Shown here one piece after another: positions 21,500 to 33,900 of a stretch of DNA of 64,000 nucleotides. A program made the position numbers and the translations under genes. Source of the stretch: Halicephalobus mephisto (taxonomy: Eukaryota; Nematoda; Chromadorea; Rhabditida; Panagrolaimidae); assembly GCA_009193035.1 (NCBI GenBank), contig SWDT01000014.1, positions 1 through 64,000 of the forward strand. Direction: 5' to 3'. Under the pieces are notes generated by a model. It ran no database searches. It was not told where the DNA came from and was given only the letters and a program-made list of their open reading frames with translations. The first letter of the stretch is position 1. Every line of letters starts with the position of its first letter.

Positions 21500-21800
21500 T
21501 TTAGAATTATGTTTTGGATAGTGACTGAGAGAAAAAATAAGTCATTATTCAAAAAGAAAGCTGGATAGTGATTAACAGGTGGAATGAAAATTGAAAATAG
21601 TGTCCAATTTCAGTAATTATTTTTAATATTTTTAAAATTGTGTTTTGGATAGCAATTTTGACAGGTTTGAGGAGGATAGTGACTGAGAAAAGTCAAAGTT
21701 TAAAATAGACACTATCCATTCTCTTATTAGAAATGGTTTTTGAATAGTGACTTTGGCAGTTGAGATAGAAATTGAATAGTGATTATAATTTTTAAAATCA
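21500..21800. repeat. GGATAGTGACT repeat cluster
   Basis: This holds several copies of (G)GATAGTGACTG and ACACTATCC words, in both orientations, spaced 40-80 bases. It is the leftmost cluster of the family that fills the introns of the receptor-globin gene. Confidence 0.6.
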
Positions 21801-21829
21801 CTATGAATCCTTTTATATTTTATATCCAG

Positions 21830-22018
21830 GTTACTTATTTCGTAATTTATCTGTTAATGATAGTCGTGTCCCTAAACGAATACAAACTTGCTATTTTCGA
21901 ACAGTCTTCCTGGTCTTGTTGTTGTTCCCACTTCCTCTGGACCTTGGCCTTGTTGACTCTTCTCACATGTTCTCCTGGAAGTTCCCACGAGGATTGTCGT
22001 GGTCTCGACGATTTTTAA
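21830..22018 (+). other. Orphan exon-like island with polyadenylation signal
   Basis: An acceptor TATATCCAG precedes a stretch whose second half (21880-22010) is far richer in GC than its surroundings, followed by TAATAAACATT. Two plus frames are open; one ends at TAA 22016-22018. No upstream exon can be linked, and no domain is visible. It may be the last exon of a gene with large AT-rich introns, or a noncoding transcript end. Confidence 0.25.
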
Positions 22019-22495
22019 TAAACATTTAATTTGTCAAAGATCAATTTTTTTGTTTCCAATTTGACTAATTATATTTTAAGCAATTTTTAAAAATTCTATA
22101 AAAGCTTTGAGAATATTCTGGAATCTAAAAAGTTTTCTGATCTCTGAAAATCCCACGGAAGTTCTTAAAGGTTTTCTGAATCTTGTGGGCTTTTTGGGGT
22201 CTTTTTAGAATTCATTAAGAATTAAGATTTTTGAGCATTCTGAAATCAGAAACTTTGGAAAAATTTGTTTCGAACGAGTTTGTAAAAACATTGATTTTTA
22301 ATTTTTACAATCGTACAAGTAATGTTACACCGTGGAAAAGCTTAGTCACGTGTAGATGTGAAAATCATAAATAACATTTATATTTTCAGTAGACACGAGG
22401 TACAAAAACGTAACTTAAATACTGTATAACTAAACTGTTTATCCGATTAACCGTAAGTCAGCGGAATGGTACTCAAGGTATTTCCTTTCGGGATT

Positions 22496-22950
22496 TACCA
22501 TATTTTCTCTAATAGAGGCACATCTCTAATAGTGGCACATCTCTAATAGAGGTATATCTCTAATAGTGGCGCATCTCTAATAGTGGCACATTTCTAATAG
22601 AGGTATATCTCTAATAGTGGCACATTTCTAATAGTGGCACATCTCTAATAGAGGTATATCTCTAATAGTGGCACACTTCTAATAGTGGCACATCTCTAAT
22701 AGAGGTATATCTCTAATAGTGGCACATTTCTAATAGAGGCACATCTCTAATAGTGGCACATCTCTAATAGAGGCACATCTCTAATAGAGGTACACCTCTA
22801 ATAGTGGCACATCTCTAACAGAGGTACACCCTGAAGGTTTAGATGAAAGGAAACTGATATGTGCAACAATGAATTTAGACAATATACAAGTTCCTGACAG
22901 ATCAATTGAAAAATAGTGGCGCATGTGCCTCTATTAGAGAAAATACGGTA
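22496..22950. mobile_element. MITE with an internal 17-bp minisatellite
   Basis: The ends are TACCATATTTTCTCTAATAG and its inverted form CTATTAGAGAAAATACGGTA. Inside, 22507-22830 is an array of about twenty units of the form ATCTCTAATAGWGGYAC (17 bp). The terminal inverted repeat itself contains the same CTCTAATAG word, so the array looks like an amplification of the element end. The following bases (22963-23060) contain related GCGCC/CTATTAG words. Confidence 0.75.
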
Positions 22951-23298
22951 TCTCTTAAGTACCGTATTTATTCTAATTGAAGCGCATGCGCCACAATTTT
23001 TCAATCGATCTATTAGGTGCGCCACTATTAGAGAAGACGCGCCACAAATAGAGACTGCGCCATTATTTTTCGATCAATTTAAACTTTAACAAAACTGATA
23101 AAAGATGTTGGATCTGTGCTGCCCGAGTTCTTATGGGGGTCATCTTTATCTCGCACAAAGAATCGAGTAAGACCATGTCATAATACTACAACACACAATA
23201 CTGGTCAACCCCTTACAGATTCGAATTTCACTCAACTGGGCATTATTAATCTTTGCCGGCCTTTCTATCTCTTACCCTTAGGCCTCAACAAAAGGAAA

Positions 23299-24771
23299 TT
23301 AACAAAACTTAATAGATTCGTCGCTGTCATAATCATTCTCTTCTTCTTCTTGAATCTCAATTAGTTGAAGTTGGACGACCATAGCATCAGCTCGCGCTTG
23401 CTTCAAGAGATTACAGCCAGTTGGAATGATCCATTAGGCTTAAAGCAATGAATTTTGTCATCTTCACTGCCGTCCAGAGCGTTTGTTAGACCACAGCCTT
23501 TGAATGAATTGATTATTAGCTCTTTTGGGATAGTTTCCAAGCATCAACGATCCACTGCAGATATATATGCATCGACGGAGCTCGAATATTCTCGGATTTC
23601 GTGTACAACTTCTCGCCATGAACCATCCAGTTTTCGTAAAATTCCCTAATTCTCGACTTAAACGGAGCATTCCAAAGACGTCTGCGGCCTAAACGTTGAA
23701 AAGGTTAATTAATGAATTATAAAGAATTTCAAACCTGAACGAACTTTGTGCACCCTCCTGGGATAACAACAGTGTCAACTTGGAGTTCTTTAAGCTTTTT
23801 TTTCGTGGCTTACTTATGTGCAACGATATGAATCCCACGCTAACATTCGCCTTCCGAAAAAGAAGGACCAATTGTTGTCTGTAAGTACTCCGAAGTGGAT
23901 GTGTCATTAAAAAACGTCTGTCCACTCCAGCAAGCTGAAGTTTGTTCTTGAACTTGGCACTGATCTCTTGTCAGGACGAACTCGGGGCAGTAACACAAAT
24001 GGGCGACACTTGTATCCATCGGAACGAGCTGTCAGCATCACCGTAATGTGAAGTTTGTCGTGTCCAGTTGACCGAACTGGGATTTCTCTGGCACCCCGTT
24101 TCTCGACGGTTAGATTGTTGGAAAAGTCAATATAGACAGCAGTCTCATCTGCAGCATAGATATGCTGGTATTTGTAGTTCTGCCGCTTTTTCTCGATAAA
24201 GAGAATGTAGTCAATGATCTTCCCTTTGTATTCGTCTGGTTCTTTCTGACAAACAGTAGTTGGACGACGTAAACTGAGGTTGTGGCGAAACAGAAACTTC
24301 TGTAACCAGCCGTTGCTCGCCTAAATCAAAATTTAACTGATATTTTACTCGTTATATATACTTTGAAGGTTTTATCGGTCGAGAAGATGATGGCTTGTTT
24401 CTGGATCAATTTGCGACTCACGCGAAGTTTCTGACGACGTTGTTCGACAATCCAGGACATCAGTTTCACGTCAAATCCTCATTTATTAGGGGACGGCCAG
24501 CACCTGAGAGTCTTTTATCGTTGTTTGAACTGTTTGAAGATCTAAAGTTTAACAAATAGTAAATGAGTTGAACGAACACTTACATCTGGCTTTCGATTTT
24601 CGCTTTCTGTTCCCTCCACTTCTGAATTTGTCGCCGATGCACCTTGAAGTCTCTTGAAGCTTTAGAGTTGGTATATCGTTCCGCATGATTAATGGCCTTC
24701 AGTTTGAAACGCAAATCAAAGTTCTTTCTCCTACTGGATGAAACTCCCTGATCGGAAGTAGAATGTGACAT
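23299..24771 (-). pseudogene. Tigger/pogo-type (POGK-like) transposase, intron-containing, frameshifted
   Basis: From ATG at 24771 the minus strand encodes a Brinker-type helix-turn-helix (RKNFDLRFKLKAINHAERY), then after a 42-bp GTAAGT...TTTAG intron the segment KRLSGAGRPL, then a CENP-B-like DNA-binding domain (ASNGWLQKFLFRHNLSLRRP) after a second intron. The DDE_1 core follows: AADETAVYIDFSNN with the first Asp, AWDSYRC with the second, VVIPGGCTKFVQ, and after a third intron FKSRIREFYENWM, APSMHIYLQWIVDAWKTIPK, CGLTNALDGSEDD and an acidic tail before the stop at 23299. At least four frameshifts are needed, so it is inactive. The exact, phase-compatible introns are unusual for a transposon and could mean a formerly domesticated gene, although some pogo elements have introns. 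Confidence 0.8.
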
Positions 24772-25107
24772 TGAAGGAAATCTATGGACGCAATAAAGCA
24801 GACCTAATAAGAAACTAAAAAGAGACTAGGATGCATGGCTTGCAGGACAGTTGGTTTGGTAGTAGGAAGCGTAAGTCTATCGCGAAAACGTGAGATTATG
24901 CCAGACATCCTCATAATTACCTTTGGATTTCTGGGAATTTTGTGTCAAGCTAGCTATGATTCTTATAAGGAACGGACATTGTTATTTCTTTACAAGATGC
25001 CCACTCAATGTTATCTCAATTTGAACCCAAGATGTGACTGTACCAATATAGACAATGCGCCCCATATTGGATGAGCGAAGGCGCAGCCACCCTCTAATTT
25101 TGTACTG

Positions 25108-25290
25108 TTATAATATAGTGCGCGAATGTGTTAGGTATGGACCGCACTATTTAGGGTGTGTTGCGACCTCCTAATGAAAAGTCCAGAGAGGGCGCCTTCT
25201 CAATATAAGTAGAGTAGGAGACCTGACGGATATCTCTCACTTATATAGAGTTGTTGCAGAGACACACACATTCATTAGACTGGCGTCTGG
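25108..25290 (+). other. GC-richer block resembling a solo LTR
   Basis: This starts TGTTATAATATAG and has a TATAAGTAGAGTAGGAG-like promoter region and a possible end before GGCGTCTGGTG, which could pass for a primer-binding site. There is no second copy in the window and no target duplication, so the call is weak. The adjacent small frame at 24835-25074, with a hydrophobic start, is probably part of the same repeat or chance. Confidence 0.2.
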
Positions 25291-25299
25291 TGTAATTGG

Positions 25300-27480
25300 A
25301 AATTTTTAATTACATAATGAAAACAAAAAAAATCGGAGGTTTCAGAAATTTCTCAAACTTTAGAAATTGATTGTTAAGCTCCGCATAATTTAATTTTTAC
25401 TTTTATTCTTATTTCGCACAAAAATCAAAAAAGCTTACAAGTACAAGTTAATTTTAATTGTTCTGCTTCTTTGACCCATCTCTCCAGTTGGTGACGTGCA
25501 CAGGGGTACCTGCATAATTATCACACTAAAATTTTACAAAATTTTCCAGAATTTCACGAAAACAAAGAAAAATTGGAGGTTTCAGGAGTTTCTTGAAGAT
25601 TATAAAAATTCATTTATAATTTGTATTTATTAAATTAAAATTTCAGAATTTTTTAAAATCTCATGAAAATAGAAAAATTAGAAAATAGAAATTTTGGAAG
25701 TTTCTTGAAGATTATAAAAATTCATTTATAATTTGTATATTTATTAAATTAAAATTTCAGAATTTTCTAAAATCTCATAAAAACAAAAAAACTAGAAAAT
25801 AGAGAATTTAAAAGTTCCTTAAAAATTATAAAAATTCATTTATAATCCGTATATTTATTAAATTAAATTTTCAGAATTTTTCATACTTGATTAAATAATT
25901 CTAAAACTTTTGAAATTTTGATAGAACTTTCTGGTTTTCTAAAATTTGCTGTAAAATTATAATTAATATTATAAAATTCATATTTCGTTCATTTTCTGAA
26001 AATTTTTATTTTTTGTAAAAGTACAATTTTAATATTTTTAAAAGTTCGTAATTTAAAAACAGTACATTGATGCTGAATTTTATACTTTTTTGTTTTTTTG
26101 GAATTTTTGTTGATTTTTTAATTTTTTGATTAGCCTGTTCTAAAGTTGAACTTGGACTGGACCCTTAGGGAATTTTTAAATTGAGCAAAAAAACAACCAG
26201 GAATAAACTGAATTTAGCGCTTTTAGGTATTTATCAAATCTGTTTTTATGGATTTTCATAAAAACTAAAATAAAAATGAAATTTTTTAATTTTTGTAAAA
26301 ATAAAAATTCAAATTATTTAATTTTTATAAAAACTAAAATAAAATTATTTAATTTTGTAAAACTAAAATAAAAATTTTGAACTTTTGTAAAAATAAAAAT
26401 TTTGGATTTTTGTAAAAATAAAATTTTTTAATTTTTGTAAAAATTCTAATTTTTGAATTTTCTGTTGCTACTTTTGTAGGAAAAATTAAACTACAAAAAG
26501 CTCCTAAAATATACAAATTCAAAATTGTTCGGATTTAGCAAATAATAGACAGATTTTCGTAATACTTCCTTTGTTAGCTTAGGTTAAGCTCGTTATTTTT
26601 AGCGATATCAATAATGAGAAATTTAGAACAATTTTTAAAAAATTGACTATAGTATACATTTCCTCTGGTGTCGTAAAGCCATCTTCAAGTTTTGACGTTA
26701 TTTCGAAGTTAACTTTACTTACTTTTAAAAAGTGAAAATTGTTCCTTTTTTTAAAAAATCATGTTTAACCTTTGGAATTCTGTTCTGAAATTAATTTTAT
26801 TTATATTTTAAAAAGTTTTCTGTTTGAAAATCTAGTTTATTTATTTTTAAAAAGTGAAAAGTGTTCCTTTTTTAAAAAAATCATGTTTAATCTTTGGAAT
26901 TCTGTTCTGAAATTAATTTTATTTATATTTTAAAAAGAAAAATTTTTCCTTCAATGTCCCAGAACCTTTTTCAAATCTTGATTTTCTGTCTGAAAACTTC
27001 TTTTACTCATTTTTAAAAAGTGAAAATTGTTCCTCTAGTGTTTTGAAATTATTTTCAAACTTTAGTGTTTTTTTAAAAGCTGATTGAACTCCGATTTGAA
27101 AAAAGAAAAATGTCCTAATGATGCAAAACTGATTTTAAGTTTTATTTTAATATTTATTTAATTCATTTTTAAAAGGAAAATGTTTTTTTAAATTTTACAA
27201 TATTATCCGAAAATCTTGGTTTTCTTTGAAAGCTTTTATTACTCATTTCTACAGTATGGAAAATATTTTTTTATTTTGAAAAAATTAATTTCTAATTTCG
27301 CAGAATCTTGATTATATACAGAATGACTAAGTTTCCTAAGTCAAAAAAGGATTACGAAAATCCAAGCAATACTGCATTAAAGCACTTCTGAATTTGGATT
27401 TTTAAAATTATTGAATAAACGTTGACTTTGGATTTTCCAGAATAAAGCTGTTGTAGGATTTTACTTTTCTAGGGAATAAT
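25300..27480. repeat. Low-complexity AT-rich tract with local duplications
   Basis: There are repeated units of about 120-130 bases around 25560-25870 (GTTTCTTGAAGATTATAAAAATTC...), then poly-A/T words, and a duplicated TTTTTAAAAAGTGAAAA-type unit near 26720-27010. No coding signal. Confidence 0.5.
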
Positions 27481-27609
27481 TTTAGGTATATTAGGAATTA
27501 AGGATTAAACATCCAATTCGGGTATTGTTGTGATACACGACCGAGGAACATAGTAGAAGCTTTTAGTAACAATAATATAACTAATACGACTTAACGAGTC
27601 ACAATATTA

Positions 27610-27721
27610 CACCAAAACACAACTGACACAAGTACTGGTTAAGCTACAGTATGACAATGTCTCGAAGCGGAAGGAGTTTTCGTTTCGAAAGTATCCTTGC
27701 TGAATTGGTTGTGTTTTGGTG
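27610..27721. repeat. 112-bp inverted repeat with 14-bp arms
   Basis: The arm CACCAAAACACAAC at 27610-27623 is matched by GTTGTGTTTTGGTG at 27708-27721. The region 27500-27720 is richer in GC than its neighbours. It could be a short foldback element; no target duplication was found. Confidence 0.5.
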
Positions 27722-28089
27722 GGATTAATTCTTTTATAATAAGTACAAATTGTTCAGTCTTGAAGGGTTTTTGTGAGGACTTGGTAGAGAAATAACGTTT
27801 ACTCTCAATATGAAACAGATCCTATACAATACAATAGATAATTAAGTACATAGATTTGATAGCCAGGCATGAACGGTTTATATCCGTTTTTTATCCTACT
27901 ATGAGCCATTAATTATTAAGGATAAAAATTTTCTAATGACATGTTAGTCATCATACTAACATGGATTCATAGATCCTAAGAAGTAGAAAAAAATTAACCA
28001 CGAAAGTAGTCTTAAAATGACGTTTTTTATAACTTTCGTTCATATTCTAGTTCTTTATTGAAAAGGAAGATCTATACACAAAAAATAGG

Positions 28090-28500
28090 TACATAGTATA
28101 TAATATATGGATACATTAAATAGTTCTGATGTATCAGGTACATTGTATTCAATATATCGATATATTAAACTGATATCAGTGCGTTGAATATAATATATTG
28201 ATATATTAAATAGTTCTGATGTATCAGGTACATTGTATTTAGTATACCGATATATTAAGTTAATATCGGTGCGTTGAATATAATGTATTGATATATTAAG
28301 TAGTTCTGATGTATCAGATAGATTATGTTCAATATATCGATATATTAAACTGATATCAGTGCGTTGAATATAATGTATTGATATATTAAGTAGTTCTAAT
28401 GTATCAGGTACATTGTATTTAGTATGTCGATATATTAAGTTAATATCAGTGCACTGTATTCAATGTGTCAGTACATTAAATATACTGTGTCTGATGTATT
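28090..28500. repeat. Satellite array, about 120-bp composite unit
   Basis: Units contain GATATATTAA, AGTTCTGATGTATCAGGTAC and GATATCAGTGCGTTGAATAT in fixed order; three to four copies are visible. The related array at 58270-59250 shares the same vocabulary, so this is one satellite family at two places 30 kb apart. Confidence 0.75.
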
Positions 28501-28874
28501 AGATTTTCCTAATGCATCCTTTTTGTGTGTAATTAGACTGTTTTATCAGACTTTGAAAAGTTGGTTTTTGTTCTTTGGTTAAAAAATATTGGAAATATCG
28601 CATTTAATGAATGATGACTAATTTGACATTAAGAGTTTGACCAAATACTTCCTCTTTAGTTTTTGAAATAGATTTAAATCGTAATTGCAGATAAAGGATA
28701 AATTGTAAAAAATATTTTTTTAGTGAAAAATAACCAATTTAATACACAAAAAAACATAACTTTTGGTTTTTAATAATTGCGAAATATAACAAAAATGTGA
28801 CATAATCGTCATTTTTTTCGTGAATATTAGATTTTTGTGACGAAAATTAAAAAATAATAGTGACGATTTGCATA

Positions 28875-29209
28875 TACCGTAAAACCTCTAATAGAAGGGC
28901 TGCCTGTCTATTGTTCAACCCTTTAAAAATGGTGCCCTTCAAATGGAAGGTGTCTGTCTATTTTCCAATGTCCCCCAAAAGGTACCCGTCTATCGGAGGT
29001 GCCCGTCTAATAGAGGTGCTCTTCAAATGGAGGGTGTTCGTCTATTTTTCAATGTTCCTCAAAAGGTGTCCGTTTATTTTCCAATGTCCCCCAAAAGGTA
29101 CCCGTCTAATAGAGGTGCCCTTCAAATGGAAGGTGTCCGTTTATTTTCCAATGTCCCCCAAAAAGTACCCGTCTATTGGAGGTGCCCTTCTATTAGAGGT
29201 TTTACGGTG
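28875..29209. mobile_element. MITE with CCGTAAAACCTCTAATAGAAGGGC ends
   Basis: The left end CCGTAAAACCTCTAATAGAA and the right end TTCTATTAGAGGTTTTACGG are perfect inverted partners for at least 20 bases. The inside is a tandem array of an approximately 50-bp unit with AAATGGAAGGTGTCYGT and CCCCCAAAAGGTACCCGTC. Several frames are open through the array only because the unit lacks stops. Its CTCTAATAG core links it to the 22496-22950 element. Confidence 0.8.
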
Positions 29210-30289
29210 TACTATACTAAAAATTACGCTTTTTTGTGTGTGATAATTTTTAAAATCACACATTTTAATTTTTGACGAAAATTTAAGAAATATTTTAAAT
29301 TAAAAAAACACAAAAATAATTGAAATATCACTTTTAATAATTTTGTTTTTTATGATTTTAAAATTATACCTAAAAATTGCAATTTTTGTAGAATTTTCGA
29401 ATTTTTAATTATTTTTTCGTGGATTTAATGAACAAGAATTTTGATTTTGAACGGATTTATTTTTCACATTACTTTCCTATGACTAGTTATTCGAGGATTG
29501 ACATTTGAGATAATCCTCATTTAATTGTAAGTTTCATTTTTTCTTCCAGAAACGACATTTTTGAAAAACTTGACTGGATTTTTTCACGGACTTGTCAATG
29601 TTGCAATTTTGGCAATTGCGAAATGCAAGAGACTTCATTTTTGGATTCATGAAGGTCTTTGAAAATCTGTCAGTTTTGTTTTTAATAAAAATTCAAAAGA
29701 GTTCAATTTCAGTTTTTGTAGTTGTTTGACATTTATCCCGTGGATTTTTGGAATCTGTTTTCAGACGTGTAGTTACCATTGACTCATTGTTTACGATAAC
29801 TGAGAATTTAATCAAGAATTTTTAAAAGTAACTATTCTAAGCTTGGAATGGCCTAAAGATGGTCGTAGATAGTTTCGAAATCTATTTATTGATTTTTTTA
29901 AATCTGGAAGATTATCCAAAAAATAATTCCAGTATCAATTACAAAGACACTTATGGCTATATGCACATCCTAATCCAGCTTAACCTAAGCCCAAATCCAG
30001 CCCAAGAAACTTAAGTCTAACTTAACTATATCTCGCGATATTATTTGTATTTTTATTTAAAATCGTTACTTTACCTAAAAATATGTTAAAATGTACTAGA
30101 AATTTCTGCATCAATACCTGTGTTCTTATAACCCATGAGTACCTTTAAAAACAAAGATTAAATTTTCGTATTGTCCAGAGATCTCCATAATGATTTTATT
30201 TTCCACAGCGATTTTGTTATATTTTATATAAAATTAATGTTTGAAAATTATTCACTATTTTCACTTCTATTGTAGCTGATTTCCGGACA

Positions 30290-30660
30290 TTTATTTCGAC
30301 AGTTACTATAGAGGAATGGATAGTGACGAATAAGCTTTGATTTCGGTTCGAAATAGACACTATCCACTTTCTTGGTAATTTTGACAAATTTGTTAAATAA
30401 GAATAGCATCCAATAGTTAGTCACTATTCTTCTATTAACATCGTTGCTTGGATAGTGACTGAAAAATTATTTTAACAAAAATCAGACACTATCCACTTTC
30501 TCAGTAATTTTGACAAATTTGTTAAATAAGAATAGCATCCAATAGTTAGTCACTATTCTTCTATTAACATTGTTGCTTGGATAGTGACTGAAAAATTATT
30601 TTAACAAAAATTAGACACTATCATATTTTTCATTAAATTTGTTTTTTGAGTAGCTTTGAC
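30290..30660. repeat. GGATAGTGACT repeat cluster with a 117-bp tandem duplication
   Basis: Two nearly identical direct copies of about 117 bp (30376-30490 and 30493-30610) each contain ACACTATCCACTTTCT, a CACTATTCTTCT word and GGATAGTGACTG. They belong to the same family as the intronic clusters of the receptor-globin gene. Confidence 0.65.
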
Positions 30661-30935
30661 AGCTTTAGCCGCTTGGATAGTGACTGAAAACAAATAATTC
30701 TCGTGATTTTTAGTATTTTTATTGAAATTGTTTTTAATGACGATATTGCTAAGTCTGATAAAATCCCATGATGGTCCCTAAAGTCCTCATTATTTAATTT
30801 CCAAAACCAAAACTGCACCTAAAATATTTTTGTTAATTTTTCCCATCTGAATTTTTTAAATATCAACTTTTTTAATTCTATGAATTCAATTCTTTTTTTT
30901 CCTCATTAAACCCAAAAACGTCTACGAAATTGACA

Positions 30936-31006
30936 GAGCCACCGGCAATGTTTCCTCGACTTCTACGTCAACTCAAAGTTCCCGCCGTTCTTCGACGTCG
31001 TTTTAG
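30936..31006 (+). other. Orphan exon-like island with polyadenylation signal
   Basis: A GC-rich island in AT-rich DNA. One plus frame ends in a Ser/Thr-rich tail (ATGNVSSTSTSTQSS then RRSSTSF and TAG), and a CAATAAAT signal follows at 31083. The acceptor (GACAG at 30935) lacks a good pyrimidine tract, two other plus frames are also open, and no upstream exon is evident. Confidence 0.25.
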
Positions 31007-31299
31007 AGTTGGCGTCAAGCGGATTTTAACTTTTTAAAATTTTCCAAATTTTCCAAATTTCCATGTTTGCAAATCATATTTCAATAAATAAACAAAAATA
31101 TTTTTTTAATTTAGTTCGAAAATTCGAAAAATTTCAATTTTTCGTCGATTTTTGAAAATTTCAGAATTTTTTAATTTTGGAAAATTTTGCAAAAATTCAG
31201 TTTGATAAAATAAAAAAAATTAAAAATAGAATTTATGAATTTTTCCGACGATAATTTCCAGAATTTTTTATTTTAGACTATTTTTAAACTTTTTACTCA

Positions 31300-31900
31300 A
31301 TTCTAAAGAATTCTAAAAATCTCAAGTTTTTAAAGTTCATAGATTTTGAAAAATTTTAAAACTTATTAATTCTAAAAACTTTTATAAAATTTTTAAAACT
31401 TTTATTAATTCTAAAAATTTGTAAATTTTTTAAAAGTTCATAGATTTTATAAAATTTTTTAAATTTTTGTTAATTCTAAAAATTTGTAAAATTTCTTAAA
31501 TTTTTATTAATTCTAAAAATTTGTAAATTTTTTAAAAGTTAATAGATTTTATAAAATTTTTTAAATTTTTATTAATTCTAAAAACTTTTATAAAATTTTT
31601 AAAACTTTTATTAATTCTAAAAATTTGTAAAATTTTAAAAGTTCGTAGATTTTGAAAAATTTTAAAACTTATTAATTCTAAAAACTTTTATAAAATTTTT
31701 AAAAGTTTGTAGATTTTATAAAATTTTTAAAACTTGTTAATTCTAAAATTTTGTAAAATTTTTAAGTTTCAAAAATGTTAATTCTTTGAAATTCATTGAA
31801 GATTCTGAAAAAATTTATAAACTTTTATTAATTCTAAAATTTTGTAAAATTTTTAAGTTTCAAAAATTCCCACAAGGTTTCCAATAATTTCGAAACTTTT
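31300..31900. repeat. AT-rich tandem repeat
   Basis: Repeated TTATTAATTCTAAAAATTTG-type words with a period near 60 bases. No coding signal. Confidence 0.6.
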
Positions 31901-32279
31901 CATGGAATTCTGAAAAATTCAATAAAATCCTTGTTTTAAAAACTCCGCACAAGTCCGAGTATATAGTCCCTAATATTTTTCTTGGTCTTTAGACTTTTTT
32001 GTGGACAAAGAATGCCTTGGATTAACCTGGTTTATCCACCTTATAATCTGACTTTGACGTTTTCAAAAATTAACTGAGTAAATTTAGACCAACAACAACC
32101 AAGATTAGTGTTGTCGAAAAAGGTCACGTAAGGTCATTTTGAGATTTTTAACTTTTTACTTATCAAAAATGAAAAATTTGGATTTCGGGGTTTCGTGTTA
32201 GAACAGAGAAGATTAGGAATTAGAAATGAGTCACGGAGTTACGGTAGGTAGCGTTTTGAAAACAAGTAAAAAGTAGAGT

Positions 32280-32740
32280 AGTGACAGATTTTGACATCTG
32301 GGGTATTATACAAGAAGTTTATTGAAACTGTCAAAGTCACTATCCAAGACAGTTCCAAGAAAAATGAATAGTGACTGACTGTTGGACACTATCCACAAGT
32401 CATTGGACCTGTCAAAGTTACTATGCAAAAAGTGGCTTCAGTAGCAAGTGGATAGTGGGTATTTTTGGACACTTCTTAGTCACTATCCACTTTCCTCTGT
32501 TGGATAGTGACTTAAGTTCTTTTTCCAGTCACTATCCATTTTCCTCTATTGGATAGTGACTTAATTTCTTTTTTCAGTCACTATCCAAAAAACAGCTCCA
32601 CTAAAAATGGATAGTGATTGTTTTGGACACTATTCTTAGTCTTTACTAGAGTTGTCAAAGTCACTATTCGAAAAACGAATAGTGTGTCCCTGTACTGAAA
32701 TCTGACCTTTCCAGTCACTATTCACTTTCCTCTTTTGGAT
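32280..32740. repeat. GGATAGTGACT/AGTCACTATCC hairpin array
   Basis: At least eight alternating copies of the two inverted words are present, separated by 20-50 bases. Units contain CAAAAAACAGCTCCA between AGTCACTATC and GGATAGTG, so adjacent words can fold into hairpins. Confidence 0.7.
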
Positions 32741-32984
32741 AATGCCTGATTTGAGTCTTATTTATTCTTCTGATTTAAATGTAAAAATAATTATTCAAAA
32801 ATCAGCTACAATAAAATCAAAAATAAAGATTAATTTTTGGACATTTTCAATCATGTTTATCTAGTTTTCTTCGAGTATTAAGATTTAAATTTTATAAATT
32901 TGCAATGTTTAAATTTCACATTTCCAAGAAATCTGTTTTGTTCATTCTTGTTTACTTGTTGAGTAAACCACGAAGTTCCCTCAG

Positions 32985-33053
32985 GCGTTTCTTGACCTTT
33001 CTGCTCTTGTGGACGGAGATGATCCAAGCCGCTTTTTTGACAAATTAATAAAT
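32985..33053 (+). other. Orphan exon-like island before AATAAA
   Basis: The acceptor TTCCCTCAG is followed by about 60 GC-richer bases with two open plus frames, one of them reading AFLDLSALVDGDDPSRFFDK, and by TTAATAAAT. The minus strand is also open (SVHKSRKVKKRLRELRGLL), so even the strand is uncertain. No partner exon was found. Confidence 0.2.
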
Positions 33054-33509
33054 ATAATTTTATTTTTTGTCGTTTATTACTTAGATATTAATTCAAATAA
33101 ATTATTCACGAATTGTGTTCTACAGTAACCGAGGCTCGTGTAAGAAATATGAAAATTCCAAGAATGAAAAAAGATCTTTTTTGTTAATTTCGCTGTTTTT
33201 CGAGGGAGTGGAAAAGGATTCAGATGTCTCTACCAAACATGTTCAGTTTATTTCTGGAGCTACAGTAATATTATTTTATTTTTACTATTTATTAGTCGCA
33301 ATTTTTTTGTTCATTATAAATTTTTAAATTTAAAAAAATATTTTTTTTTAAATTTTCGAAAATAAAAAATAATTTTTTTTTAATTTAAAAATTTTCGAAA
33401 ATTTTAAAAAATATTTTTTTAATTTTTTAAAATAATTTTTAAAATATTTTATTAATTAAAAATAAAGTACCTTAGGCAATTTCGGTCCTGGCACGAAAAA
33501 TAAATAAAT

Positions 33510-33900
33510 TTTATTTATGAAATTTTTAATTTCGAAAAAAATAATTTTTTTTAATTTTATAGAATTTTTTAATTTTATAGAATTTTTTAAATTTTATAAA
33601 ATTTTTTAATTTTATGAAATTTTTTAAATTTTATAAAAATTTTTAATTTTATGAAATTTTTTAAATTTTATAAAAATTTTTAATTTTATAGAATTTTTTA
33701 ATTTTATGAAATTTTTTAATTTTATAAAAAATTTTTAATTTTATAGAATTTTTTTAATTTTATAAAAAATTTTTAATTTTATAGAATTTTTTAATTTTAT
33801 GAAATTTTTTTAATTTTATAGAATTTTTTTAATTTTATGAAATTTTTTAATTTTATAGAATTTTTTAATTTTATAAAAATTTTTAAATTTTGCGAATTTA
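33510..33900. repeat. AT-only tandem repeat, about 18-20 bp unit
   Basis: Around twenty copies of a TTTTATRRAATTTTTTAA-like unit. It is simple-sequence DNA without coding capacity. Confidence 0.8.

Noticed and set aside
22507..22830. CRISPR-like regular array
   Set aside because: Units are contiguous without unique spacers and lie inside a MITE of a eukaryotic genome; this is a minisatellite.
28860..29275. Two overlapping frames of 110-127 codons with repeated SNVPQKV or FPMSPKRYP words
   Set aside because: They read through the tandem array inside a MITE; the repeats in the protein come from repeats in the DNA.
29950..30030. CCTAAGCCC-like words suggesting telomeric repeats
   Set aside because: Only one isolated occurrence; no tandem TTAGGC array.
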